Shown: positions 1-8,793, counted from the stretch's first letter. The stretch is 64,000 nt of DNA from Syntrophaceae bacterium (GCA_018056765.1 JAGPFA010000006.1:17560-81559); one strand, 5' to 3'. The notes: generated by a model not told the origin, from the letters alone. Numbers and translations are program-made.

Positions 1-2
1 TG

Positions 3-1910
3 AAAGGCCGCTTTGCCTATGAATTTATTTACTCCGAGGACAGGCTCAAAACGCCGCTCATCCGCGAGAAAGACGGCTTCCGTGAGGCCTCCTGGGATGA
101 GGCGCTGGATCTGGTTGCCTCAAAGTTCAAAGAAATTATTAAAAAAGACGGGCCGGACGCCATTGCCGGTGTCAGCTGTGCCCGTAGCATCAATGAAGAT
201 TCATACCAGATGCAGAAACTGTTCCGCGCAGTGATCGGTACCAACAATATCGATCATTGCGCGCGTACGTGACACGCCCCCACGGTCGCGGGTCTCGCGA
301 CCTCCTTCGGTTCGGGCGCAATGACCAACTCTTTTGCCGATTTCAAGAAGGCGAAGATGATCATGATGGTCGGCACCAATATGAGCGAGGCTCATCCGGT
401 GGCCGCCACCTTTGTTAAAGATGCGGTGTTGGCCGGTGCACAACTCATAATTGTTGATCCGCGTCGCACGGAAATGGTGGATTTTGCCCATCTGCATGTG
501 CAACTCAAGGTCGGTTCCGACGTGGCGCTGATCAACGGTATCATGAACGTGCTGATCAATGAAAACCTCTACGACAAGGAATATGTCGAGACATGCACGA
601 TGGGTTTTGAAGAGCTCAAGGCTAAGGTCATGGAATATCCGCCTGAACGGGCGGCTGAAATTTCCGGAGTTCCGGCCGACACGATCCGGGATCTGGCCAG
701 AAGGCTGGCTTCAACAAAGCCGGCAATGCTCATGTATACTCTTGGTATCACCGAGCACGTTTGTGGTGTCAACAACGTGATGAGTTGTGCCAACCTCCAG
801 ATGCTTTTGGGGAATGTCGGGTTCGAATGTGGTGGTGTGAATCCACTGCGCGGCCAGAACAACGTTCAGGGAGCGTGCGACATGGGCGCTCTTCCCAATG
901 TGTTTCCGGGCTATCAGCGTGTCGACAATGCCGATGCGCGGGCGAAATTTGCCAAGGCCTGGAATGTAGAGAATCTGCCCGACAAGCCCGGGATGATGAT
1001 GCCGACGATGCTGGAAAACCTTCCCACCGGCAAAGTGAAAGCACTGTACGTTTTCGGTGAGAATCTGGCCAATACCGAGCCGGATATCCGCCATGTCGAG
1101 CATTGTCTGGAGTCGGCGGAATTTCTTGTGTGTCAGGACATTTTCCCGACCGAAACGACGCGTTTTGCCGATGTTATTCTTCCGTCGGCGGCCTGGAGCG
1201 AAAATGACGGAACCTTCACCAATTCCGAACGCCGTGTAAACCGTGTCCGTACGGCAAGCCGGGCGCCGGGAGAGGCCAAGCCGAACTGGTGGATCTTCAA
1301 GGAAATTGCCAGAAGAATGGGGCACGAGTGGACCTCCAACAGTGCCCGGGAGATTTGGGATAATGAAGTCTCGGTGCTGGCGCCGGCACTCGCCGGCATC
1401 AAATACCGGCGGTTGGAAAATGACGGTATTCAGTGGCCGGCACCTACTGAAGATCATTGCGGAACGCCGACATTGCATAAAGACGGCAAGTTCACCTGTG
1501 GTTTGGGAGTGCTCAAGGCCATCGACTGGATACCACCTGCGGAAGTACCGGACAAAGAATACCCGATGGTGCTCTCCACCGGACGGCGCCTGTATCACTA
1601 CCACACCAGGACGCAAACCGGCCGGTGTGAAGGTATCGATGTGCTCCTTGGCGAAGAGACGGCCGATATTTCCTGGGCTGATGCTCAGAAAAAAGGAATT
1701 CTCGACGGCGAATTCATCAAAGTGAAGTCACGTCGCGGCGAAGTCACGGTCAGAGCCCGTGTGACCCAAGAGGTTCCCGAAGGTCTGGTATGGATGGCTT
1801 TCCATTTCCGTGAGGGGAATGCCAACTGGCTGACAAATCCGGCATACGACCCGGTAACGCAGACGGCGGAATACAAGGCCTGCGCGGTGGCGATTGAAAA
1901 AGTATCATAA
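3..1910 (+). CDS. fdhA: Formate dehydrogenase catalytic subunit, selenocysteine-containing (5' truncated by window edge)
   Basis: Oxidises formate to CO2 (or the reverse) at a Mo/W-bis-pterin centre ligated by selenocysteine. The open frame enters at base 3 with KGRFAYEF, the stretch that follows the N-terminal 4Fe-4S motif, so the cluster domain and any NuoG-like extension lie outside the window. About 635 residues are visible. An in-frame TGA at 270-272 sits in the context [26 protein letters not shown], the Sec signature of the family, and is read as Sec. Downstream parts are typical: GENLANTEPD, the FADVILPSAAW block and the C-terminal molybdopterin dinucleotide-binding domain. A program that ignores Sec would start the gene falsely at ATG 321. 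The gene ends 4 bases upstream of a 10-base tandem copy of its own last bases and is followed by a strong terminator and modABC. Confidence 0.95.
270..302 (+). promoter_or_regulatory. UGA selenocysteine codon with bacterial SECIS hairpin
   Basis: TGA at 270-272 is followed 18 bases later by loop GGTCT (291-295), closed by a perfect 7-bp stem GGTCGCG (284-290) / CGCGACC (296-302). The loop sequence and the distance from UGA match what I recall of the E. coli fdhF SECIS that binds SelB. This supports read-through as Sec rather than a broken gene, and implies SelA, SelB, SelC and SelD elsewhere in the genome. Confidence 0.93.
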
Positions 1911-1923
1911 AGTATCATAAACG

Positions 1924-1956
1924 AAAAACATCCCGCACTGAACGCGGGATGTTTTT
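1924..1956 (+). terminator. Rho-independent terminator after fdhA
   Basis: Perfect inverted repeat: a 13-base arm at 1924-1936 and its complement at 1944-1956, with a 7-base loop. The stem core is CATCCCGC/GCGGGATG and it runs into TTTTTT. It lies 14 bases past the fdhA stop and separates fdhA from modA. Confidence 0.9.
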
Positions 1957-2006
1957 TACCGGATTGTATGCTATTTATAACACACAGAGGATGCTGCCGG
2001 AGAGTG

Positions 2007-2762
2007 ATGTTGACCATGAAAAGAACTGTGCCGGTTCTTGTGCTTTTATTTTGTGTTGTGTTGCTTTGGAGACCCGCTTGGGGCGGCGATAAAATAACTG
2101 TTGCGGTCGCGGCCAATTTCATTTCCGCTTTCCAGGAGATTGCTCAGGATTTTGAATCCAGGACAGGGGTAAAGGTAGAGGCGACTTTTTCTTCATCAGG
2201 CCGCCTTTACGCGCAGATTAAAAACGGCGCTCCCTATGATGTTTTTCTTTCCGCCGATGAAGAACGTCCTGATCTTTTGCACAAGGAAGGGTGGACGGAA
2301 GGGATCTTCATATACGCACGGGGCAGAACCGTACTTTGGTCGGCAGACAAGAGTTTTTGTAAAGGCGGGGCCTGGCCGGACGTTTTAAAAAATGAACAGA
2401 TAAGGAAGATCGCTCTGCCCAACCCTCAGATTGCTCCCTATGGGGCCTCGGCGAAAGCAGCTCTTGAGGCGGCCGGCCTCTGGGCGCAGCTGCAGGAAAA
2501 GCTGGTCTTTGCCGAAACTATCGCCCAGTCCTTCCAGTATGCAAGCACCGGAGCGGTTGACGCCGGCTTTTGCGCTCTTTCAGCGACGGTTCATCCCCGG
2601 GCGGCTGAAGGCTGCTTTTATCATCTGCCGGAAGCACCGGATATCGTGCAGGCCGGATGCGTGAACAAAAACGCGAAAAATAAAAAGTGTGCCGAGTTGT
2701 TTGCGGCATTTATGCTCAGTGATCACGCGGCGCAGATCAAAAGGAAATACGGATACCGATAA
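2007..2762 (+). CDS. modA: Molybdate ABC transporter, periplasmic substrate-binding protein ModA
   Basis: Captures molybdate or tungstate in the periplasm and delivers it to ModB. An N-terminal signal peptide of about 25 residues (basic MKR, hydrophobic VLVLLFCVVLLW, then a cleavage region near WGGDK) precedes the family-typical start ITVAVAANF, with SSSGRLYAQIKNGAPYDVFLSAD shortly after. I set the start at ATG 2007; ATG 2016 is equally possible, as GGAG at 1999-2002 serves either imperfectly. The longer open frame from 1968 adds residues that do not fit a signal peptide. modB begins directly after the stop codon. Its place beside a Mo/W formate dehydrogenase fits cofactor supply. Confidence 0.92.
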   Translation: MLTMKRTVPVLVLLFCVVLLWRPAWGGDKITVAVAANFISAFQEIAQDFESRTGVKVEATFSSSGRLYAQIKNGAPYDVFLSADEERPDLLHKEGWTEGIFIYARGRTVLWSADKSFCKGGAWPDVLKNEQIRKIALPNPQIAPYGASAKAALEAAGLWAQLQEKLVFAETIAQSFQYASTGAVDAGFCALSATVHPRAAEGCFYHLPEAPDIVQAGCVNKNAKNKKCAELFAAFMLSDHAAQIKRKYGYR

Positions 2763-3422
2763 GTGGATTACCTCGCTTTTTATGTAACACTCAAGCTTGC
2801 GTTGGTCACGACCGTCCTTTTGATGGTTCTGGCCGCGCCGGTTGCCTACTTTCTGGCCTTTTACCGTTTCCCGGGCAAATCGCTTGCCGAGGCGCTCATC
2901 TATCTGCCGCTGGCACTGCCGCCGACGGTCATCGGTTTTTATCTGATCATTCTCATGGGCCCCAGAGGATGGGTGGGCGGTTTGTGGGCGAAGCTCACCG
3001 GAGGGTCGCTTCTGTTCACTTTTCTGGGGATCGTCATCGCATCGGTAATTTATTCCGTTCCTTTTGCCGTACAGCCGATGAAAGCGGCTTTCGCCAAAAT
3101 CGACCGGCGTCTCCTGGAAAACGCTTATATCCTCGGTCTGTCCAGGCGTGCTGCCTTTTTGCGTGTGGTGATACCCAATTCTCTGGCAGGTATAACCGCT
3201 GCCGCCGTGCTTGTTTTTCTTCATTCGATCGGCGCATTCGGTGTCTTGCTGATGGTTGGGGGCAGCATTCCCGGGGAAACCAAAGTGGCATCGATTGCCA
3301 TTTACGAGGCGGTGGAAATGATGGATTACCGCCAGGCGGGTCTTATCGCCCTTAGTTTTATCCCTGTCAGTTACGCTTTTCTGCTTTTGATTAACAAGCT
3401 CAATAGGGAGGTGGATTCGTGA
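2763..3422 (+). CDS. modB: Molybdate ABC transporter permease ModB
   Basis: Inner-membrane permease of 219 residues that passes molybdate through the membrane as a dimer. It has about five hydrophobic segments, beginning LALVTTVLLMVLAAPVAYFL, and the ABC-permease cytoplasmic loop EAA-like region ENAYILGLSRRAAFLRVVIPNS (residues about 119-140) that couples to ModC. It starts with GTG directly after the modA stop and overlaps modC by 4 bases (GTGA), so translational coupling is likely. Length and motifs match the ModB/CysT family. Confidence 0.92.
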   Translation: MDYLAFYVTLKLALVTTVLLMVLAAPVAYFLAFYRFPGKSLAEALIYLPLALPPTVIGFYLIILMGPRGWVGGLWAKLTGGSLLFTFLGIVIASVIYSVPFAVQPMKAAFAKIDRRLLENAYILGLSRRAAFLRVVIPNSLAGITAAAVLVFLHSIGAFGVLLMVGGSIPGETKVASIAIYEAVEMMDYRQAGLIALSFIPVSYAFLLLINKLNREVDS

Positions 3423-4132
3423 TTCTTTCTGCCTTTTTTAAAAAGAGATTGAAGTATTATGACCTGGAACTGTCATTTTCCTGTCCATCCGGTAAGACGA
3501 TGGTGATGATTGGTCCCTCAGGCGGCGGTAAGACAACCGTTATCCGCATGCTGGCCGGGCTGGAAACTCCCGACGATGGTCTGCTGCGCTTCGGTGAAGA
3601 AATCTGGTTTGATTCTGAACGGCGGGTGAATCTCAAACCGCAGAAGCGCCGCCTGGGCTATGTGTTTCAGGACTACAATCTTTTCCCGCATCTGAACTTG
3701 TACGACAATGCGGCTTTTGCCGCCGTGGATAAAAAGGAAGTCGATTCCCTGTTTGAGCTGTTCGGCATCAGTCATCTTAAAAAGCGAAAGCCGCATATGG
3801 TTTCCGGGGGAGAACGCCAGCGCTGCGCCATATGTCAGGCACTCGCCCGCCACCCGCGCGTACTTTTGCTCGATGAGCCTTTTTCTGCGCTGGATGTAGT
3901 GACGCGACGGGGGTTACGCGAAGAAATCAAAAAATTAAAGGGCAGATTGTCCTGCCCCATGATTTATGTGACTCACGATATCAATGAGGCTCTGTTTCTG
4001 GCTGATGAGATTGTGCCGCTGGTGGAGGGAAAGATTGACGAAGGCTGGATGCAGCGGACCATTTCGCGTGAACCCGGTCAGGGGGTTGCCGCCCGCGGAG
4101 CGCGTGAACCGCGCTTGTCACTGGTTTATTAA
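3419..4132 (+). CDS. modC: Molybdate ABC transporter ATP-binding protein ModC, short form
   Basis: ATPase that powers ModB. Walker A GPSGGGKTT (residues about 33-41), Q-loop FQDYNLFPHL, signature VSGGERQR, Walker B and D-loop LLLDEPFSALD, and switch His in VTHD are all present. The protein is only 237 residues, against about 350 for E. coli ModC, and ends soon after the nucleotide-binding domain, so the C-terminal MOP/TOBE molybdate-sensing domain is absent. It starts at GTG 3419 behind GGGAGGTGG and overlaps modB. Feedback on uptake, if any, must come from elsewhere. Confidence 0.9.
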   Translation: MILSAFFKKRLKYYDLELSFSCPSGKTMVMIGPSGGGKTTVIRMLAGLETPDDGLLRFGEEIWFDSERRVNLKPQKRRLGYVFQDYNLFPHLNLYDNAAFAAVDKKEVDSLFELFGISHLKKRKPHMVSGGERQRCAICQALARHPRVLLLDEPFSALDVVTRRGLREEIKKLKGRLSCPMIYVTHDINEALFLADEIVPLVEGKIDEGWMQRTISREPGQGVAARGAREPRLSLVY

Positions 4133-4189
4133 ATAATCCCCGGCGGTTGTTTACCGCAGTTCGGGGCGCAACAAAGGAGTAATAAATTT

Positions 4190-4786
4190 ATGAACATCTG
4201 TACCTACTCTTATGAAGAATATGTTCACCTGGTTCAGTCTTTTCACGGTACACTGGCGCCTGGGCTTTTGATCGGCGGATTCATGGTTGATCTGGCCATG
4301 AAAAACCTGCCGGCCGGCGAGTTTTTTGATGCGATATGTGAAACGCCGGCCTGCCTGCCGGATGCCGTGCAGATTCTGACGCCCTGTACAGTCGGCAATG
4401 GCTGGCTTTCTGTGGTTCCTTTCGGAAAATTTGCCGTCACTCTTTATGAAAAATACAACGGCAGCGGCGTGCGTGTCTATCTTGATACCAAAAAACTCGA
4501 TTCATGGCCGGAAATCAGGGACTGGTATCTGAAGAAGAAGAAAAAGCAGGACCAGGATTCCGAAAAGCTTTTTTCACAAATAAAAGAAGCGGGACACAAT
4601 CTTTTTGGACTTCAGCGTGTACAGGTCACCCCGGAAAAAGTAAGGCGAAAAAAAATGGGGCCGGTGGCTGTCTGTCCGGACTGCGGCGAGGCATATCCGC
4701 TACGGGACGGTGACAGATGCCTGGCTTGCCAGGGACAGTCGCCTTTCACGGACGTTTCGCCCGTCGGGTCTATGCATCACGACTGA
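4190..4786 (+). CDS. FmdE-like protein with C-terminal zinc ribbon
   Basis: 198 residues. The N-terminal 130 residues resemble the FmdE family (named after formylmethanofuran dehydrogenase subunit E): SFHGTLAPGLLIGGFMVDLAM corresponds to the usual hGHlCPGlxxGxxm. Here the second His and the Cys of that motif are T and A, so the metal site may be altered. The C-terminus has CPDCGEAYPLRDGDRCLACQG, a four-Cys zinc ribbon. FmdE-type genes often sit near molybdenum-enzyme genes in bacteria, which fits its place 57 bases after modC; the actual role is unknown. The start is ATG 4190 behind AAAGGAG. A terminator follows. Confidence 0.8.
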   Translation: MNICTYSYEEYVHLVQSFHGTLAPGLLIGGFMVDLAMKNLPAGEFFDAICETPACLPDAVQILTPCTVGNGWLSVVPFGKFAVTLYEKYNGSGVRVYLDTKKLDSWPEIRDWYLKKKKKQDQDSEKLFSQIKEAGHNLFGLQRVQVTPEKVRRKKMGPVAVCPDCGEAYPLRDGDRCLACQGQSPFTDVSPVGSMHHD

Positions 4787-4826
4787 GTATCCCTTGAGTG
4801 ATAAGACAGGTCTGATATAAAAACAG

Positions 4827-4858
4827 GGGTCGTTCCAGGGCGATTGAACGACCCTTTT
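4827..4858 (+). terminator. Terminator after the mod/FmdE run, possibly bidirectional
   Basis: Perfect 9-bp stem GGGTCGTTC (4827-4835) / GAACGACCC (4846-4854) with a 10-base loop and TTTT after it. On the minus strand the same hairpin is followed by TGTTTTTAT, so it may also stop transcripts of the PilZ gene converging from the right. Confidence 0.85.
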
Positions 4859-4999
4859 GAAGACGGCGGCACTCCCGCCCTCCGGCCGTATCTGAAATTT
4901 GTCAATGTAGTGTTCGATAAATACTGAGATGCCCTTCAGGCCGGGGATGGCGAGATCTGCCTGTTTAACCTTCGGGGCAGCAAACCGGTCAGCGATGAA

Positions 5000-7069
5000 T
5001 TATGGTCCTGTATGGCGGATGCTCGTCAGCTTGTTAATATAGGACAGGCACTCGTCCGCCGCTTTGGTATGAAGAATCCATATCGCCCGCTCTTGTTCGA
5101 CTTTGATATTCTGCACGGGGAGAAAGTAAAAAGGGTAGATCATCAAAGGTATGGTCCCTTGATCGTATAAAACGGCGAGATTATTTACTGCAGCGGCAAA
5201 CATCGCCCACGACAGGATGTCCGGCTCAATGATGATGGCGGTGATCCCGTTTAGCAGTTCATCGAGTTTTGTACTGATGTCCGATCGGTTTACAATGAAA
5301 AAAGCAAGTTGTTTATTTTGACAGCAAAGGCAGTAGGTGCGATATTCTCTTCTAAAACCGGCAGCGGCAAATGATTTTTTCAGAGCTTCTGCCGGCGCAT
5401 TCACGCCCATAGCTTCAATCAGCAGTCCGCCCGCGGTAGCCTCATAAAACTCTTTCAGTTTGAACAGGTCGTCAAGTGTACATTCCCTGAGTACCCAGCC
5501 TTCGGGGAGTTTTTGGGCAATTTTTTTTCTGAAGTGCATTGCGGCGAATGAATCCACGGAGCACATTTTGCCGTTATTGGCATGTCGTGCAAAATAGTTG
5601 AAAAATTTCGCTGCTCCGTCCCTCTCGGGTGTATAATACGCCATGAAGTAATCAGCCACGGCCGTTTGCTGCCGATGAAAAGGGGCCAGGTAATTAATAA
5701 CGTCTTTCAAAAATGATAAAAACGGAGATCCTTCATTTCGCCTATCCGCCGCATAGTGATGGATCAGCCAGGCAGGCTCATAGGCGCGCAGCATGGCGAT
5801 GTGGCCGTTAATCTTTCCGTTGGTCTTATAGATTATCTGCCGGGCGATATTCTGATGGGATCCGTATAGTCTGAGGTATGATTCTTTGAAAAAATCCGGC
5901 TTTACCCCGTTATTGCCGTATTGCTCCTGATCGAAGTAGCCTGCCTCAATCATGAACTCCCATAGGGTATCCATTTCCGCCTCTGAAGCGATGCCGATGC
6001 GGGCACCCGACGAAGCCCAGATGATGCGGCTCAGAAGAGTATAGGTCTCAAGGTCCATCCCGCTCATAGCCAGACCATATTTCACTTTGCCCGTCTCTTC
6101 GTCTGCCAGGCGATAGATGACCTTTGCCTTACACTTCATTTTCACATAGCCGGCATAAACAATCGCCAACTCAGGTATCCACATGCCCGGTAGCAGGAGG
6201 TCTTCCTCCGGCTCATTGCAGATGGAAAAGCCGGTCAGAGAGATATCGCAAATATCTCTTTCCACATATGTGTTGGAAAAAGGATGATGAAAACAGGCAC
6301 AAAAAGCATTTCCGGCCTGCTGCCTGGCATGCGGGAGTTCTTTGCTCGGGTACAGTGCGCCTTGCTGGATAAGGGGGGTAAACACCAGCCTGCGGTCGAA
6401 ATTATTCAAGCGGTTCCGGAGACAGCGCCCCATGCCCGAGTATAATTCCATACCTTCGCGCTCCAGAATAAGAAAGGCGGGTTTATCGTTATTGAAGTCG
6501 GCGGTATCGGTGTTTGGGGTGATATTGATTCCCAAAGCCTGGGTGGTGAAGTCGATTATCGTTCCGGAAAGGACAAAATCCCCCTGAATAATTTTGCAGT
6601 GGGTGCTTTTACACAGGTGCCGCTTCGCCTTTCGCCTGGTCTGGACTTTGCTGTCCGCGGGCAGCGTAAGCCTGAGAAAAAAACCGTCGAGACTGACAGG
6701 ACTAACGTTTGAAATAATGACGGAAAGCCCGTCATCGATCATCAGGTGTCTGAGCTCATAGTTTTTAAGATCGATGGCTGCATCTGCCGGTTCCAGTCTG
6801 CAAAGAAGCTCTGCCTGAGAACAGATTTGCGGATAGGCTTTGATCAGAAACTGTGTTGATGTGGTTCGCTGCCCGAGATGAAGGAAAACAAACTCTTTTT
6901 TTAAAATCGCCTGATTTATTTTTTTAACCAGTTCATCAGCCGGAATCAATTCACTCGGGTCATTGCCGGTCAATATTTTGTGATTTTGGAAAAGCCATGG
7001 GCTGGAATAATGCGGTGTCGTGTGCAATCGGGAGGATCTGCTGCCATCGGAGATAGCTTGAAGGCTCAT
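5000..7069 (-). CDS. Tandem PilZ-domain protein with GNAT-like C-terminal half
   Basis: 689 residues with no signal peptide or membrane segment, so probably cytoplasmic. Two PilZ-like units are visible: one near residues 140-260, with a basic RRKAKRHLC stretch (RxxxR-like) and IIDFTTQALGI in place of D/NxSxxG; the second near 245-360, with HARQQAGNAF and a clean DISLTGFSI motif. PilZ domains bind cyclic di-GMP. Residues 370-689 resemble acetyltransferase (GNAT) folds: INGHIAMLRAYEPAWLIHH and a later LREC...LKEFYEATAGG block. Similar PilZ/GNAT proteins occur in Geobacter-type bacteria as far as I recall. It stands alone behind a sigma-54 promoter with a leader of about 180 bases. The start at ATG 7069 has no strong ribosome site. 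Enzymatic activity is not shown. Confidence 0.8.
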   Translation of the reverse strand: MSLQAISDGSRSSRLHTTPHYSSPWLFQNHKILTGNDPSELIPADELVKKINQAILKKEFVFLHLGQRTTSTQFLIKAYPQICSQAELLCRLEPADAAIDLKNYELRHLMIDDGLSVIISNVSPVSLDGFFLRLTLPADSKVQTRRKAKRHLCKSTHCKIIQGDFVLSGTIIDFTTQALGINITPNTDTADFNNDKPAFLILEREGMELYSGMGRCLRNRLNNFDRRLVFTPLIQQGALYPSKELPHARQQAGNAFCACFHHPFSNTYVERDICDISLTGFSICNEPEEDLLLPGMWIPELAIVYAGYVKMKCKAKVIYRLADEETGKVKYGLAMSGMDLETYTLLSRIIWASSGARIGIASEAEMDTLWEFMIEAGYFDQEQYGNNGVKPDFFKESYLRLYGSHQNIARQIIYKTNGKINGHIAMLRAYEPAWLIHHYAADRRNEGSPFLSFLKDVINYLAPFHRQQTAVADYFMAYYTPERDGAAKFFNYFARHANNGKMCSVDSFAAMHFRKKIAQKLPEGWVLRECTLDDLFKLKEFYEATAGGLLIEAMGVNAPAEALKKSFAAAGFRREYRTYCLCCQNKQLAFFIVNRSDISTKLDELLNGITAIIIEPDILSWAMFAAAVNNLAVLYDQGTIPLMIYPFYFLPVQNIKVEQERAIWILHTKAADECLSYINKLTSIRHTGP

Positions 7070-7551
7070 TTTTAAACTCGCAAGGCCGGTTTAGGATTTA
7101 TTTGCTGTCAGTATGATTGCCGATAGAAAACACCACGATTAACTTAAACGGAAACTGGATAAAATGACCATCATTGGTTAGGTTAATAATATCAGATGCC
7201 TGCGGCATCCTTCTTGCGTCGGGAACGAAAAACGCACTCAATCATTTGATAGACTAAAGCAAAATCAGTGCCATTGCCCCAAGTGTTATATATTACACGG
7301 ATTTTCTATAATTCATTTTTTAACTAAACGCCATTTGTAAAGTAATTGTAAAAAAACCTGACATGTTTGCTTTTATTTTGTTAAAAAATAGAAATTCGGG
7401 CGGTGAAATGTTATCAAAATAAACGTATTACAATGTATTAGCCGTTTTGTAAAAATTGCCGACGGTATCGAAGAACACCTCGGATTGGAGGTTTGCTTGG
7501 GGGCTGACTTGCTGATCCAGGGGTGATATGGAAGTTGGTCGGAAGAGTATT
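7070..7551. other. AT-rich intergenic region upstream of the PilZ gene
   Basis: 482 bases without a credible gene, between the start of the PilZ gene and the end of waaA (both minus strand). It holds the sigma-54 promoter (7259-7273) and a small hairpin GATGCC-TGC-GGCATC (7195-7209) in the leader. A very AT-rich stretch at 7270-7460, upstream of the promoter, could hold enhancer sites for a sigma-54 activator. I see no clear waaA terminator. Confidence 0.6.
7259..7273 (-). promoter_or_regulatory. Sigma-54 (RpoN) promoter for the PilZ gene
   Basis: Reading the minus strand: TGGCAC, five bases, TTGC, then T. This is an exact match to the -24/-12 consensus with correct spacing. + strand positions are GTGCCA 7268-7273 and GCAA 7259-7262. 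Transcription would begin near 7247 and run toward the gene starting at 7069. An activator of the NtrC class would be required. Confidence 0.8.
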
Positions 7552-8793
7552 CTAATAGGAAATGATTTTCATAATCTCGTTACAATACGTTTTCGTGGCG
7601 CCTTTTGCGTGGTCAAGGGCGTCTCTGGCCATTTCCGCCTTTGGACGGTAGAGCTCCGGGTGAGAAATGACGGATACTGCCTCACGGGCGAGCTCGGATT
7701 CGTCTCTGACCGTGATGGTGAATTCCCCCACAACCTCCATCGCCCAGAGAAAATTATCCATATGCGGACCATGCAGTGTCGGCACACTCCAGGCGATCGG
7801 TTCGAGAGGATTTTGTCCGCCTGACTTGACAAGGCTTCCTCCGACAAACGCAACTGTCGCAAGGCCGTAGAAATCAAAAAGCTCACCTGTGGTGTCCAGA
7901 ATCAAAATGTCCGCGTCGGCTGCCCCTTCGCTTCTTAAAGACCAGGTCATACCCCGGTCGGTTGCCGCGCCGGTGATGAATGATATCCGGTCATGGTGGC
8001 GGGGTGCCACAATGCAGAAAACGTCGGGGATGTTTTTTCGTATTTCTTCGATAGCTGTCACGACGAGAGCCTCTTCACCGGAGCGGATGCTTCCAGCGAT
8101 GAAAACCGGTCTGTTGCCGATAGCCAGTTCTTTTTTGAGGGTGTCGGCACGTTCGCCTTTCAATGTTGTGACGGCGTCGAACTTGATATTGTCCGCCTGG
8201 GACACATTGTCCGCCCCCAGTGCCTTGAAGCGGAGGTAATCTCTGCTTCCCATGGCCAGTATACGGGTGTCTGCCAGGAGGCGACGCATGAGGGGCTTCA
8301 CATACAAATAGCGTTTGAAAGCTTTAGTTGAAAGACGTGCGTTGATAATAATTACGGGCACATGGTTTGCCCCGGCTGCCATAATCATATTGGGCCATAT
8401 TTCGGTCTCGGCAATGACCAGTGCTTTGGGGGCCAGATGGCGCATATATCGTTTCATAATCCGGCGAACATCAAATGGCTGGGGTATGACGATGTCCACT
8501 CCTTTTATCTCCTTGGCCGCCTGCCTGCCGGTTGCGGTCATGGTGCTCAGACAGATTACAGTTTGAGGCTTCTGTTGTTTAAGGGTTTCAATCAGGCCGG
8601 CCAGTGCTTTTATCTCTCCCAGCGAAGCGCCATGAAACCAGATCAGATCACCCGCGGGCCGGGGCGGCATCGTGAGGGCCAGCCTTTGACTGATTGTGTT
8701 TTTGAAATTGGGATGGTTGCGCACCGCCAGGCTCAGCGGCCAGACGATGAGGGAAGTTAAAAGACGGTAGATGAGAATAATGAGCTCAGACAT
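7552..8793 (-). CDS. waaA: 3-deoxy-D-manno-octulosonic acid (Kdo) transferase WaaA
   Basis: Transfers Kdo from CMP-Kdo to lipid A precursor at the cytoplasmic face of the inner membrane. 413 residues, the usual family length. An N-terminal hydrophobic anchor (residues about 1-25) is followed by ASLGEIKAL (the catalytic Glu of the ASxGE motif), ETEIWPN, INARLS, and the C-terminal donor-site motif GGQNPLEPIAW...GPHMDNF. The usual GNxKFD motif reads ADNIKFDA. A good sigma-70 promoter lies upstream on the minus strand. It is divergent from the heptose kinase gene, so LPS inner-core steps cluster here. Confidence 0.93.
   Translation of the reverse strand: MSELIILIYRLLTSLIVWPLSLAVRNHPNFKNTISQRLALTMPPRPAGDLIWFHGASLGEIKALAGLIETLKQQKPQTVICLSTMTATGRQAAKEIKGVDIVIPQPFDVRRIMKRYMRHLAPKALVIAETEIWPNMIMAAGANHVPVIIINARLSTKAFKRYLYVKPLMRRLLADTRILAMGSRDYLRFKALGADNVSQADNIKFDAVTTLKGERADTLKKELAIGNRPVFIAGSIRSGEEALVVTAIEEIRKNIPDVFCIVAPRHHDRISFITGAATDRGMTWSLRSEGAADADILILDTTGELFDFYGLATVAFVGGSLVKSGGQNPLEPIAWSVPTLHGPHMDNFLWAMEVVGEFTITVRDESELAREAVSVISHPELYRPKAEMARDALDHAKGATKTYCNEIMKIISY

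Noticed and set aside
270..272. In-frame stop codon that would make the formate dehydrogenase a pseudogene
   Set aside because: The TGA lies exactly at the family Sec position and has a SECIS hairpin after it, so it is read as selenocysteine.
711..1616. 301-codon minus-strand open frame inside fdhA
   Set aside because: Antisense shadow of a conserved gene, without ribosome site or family motifs.
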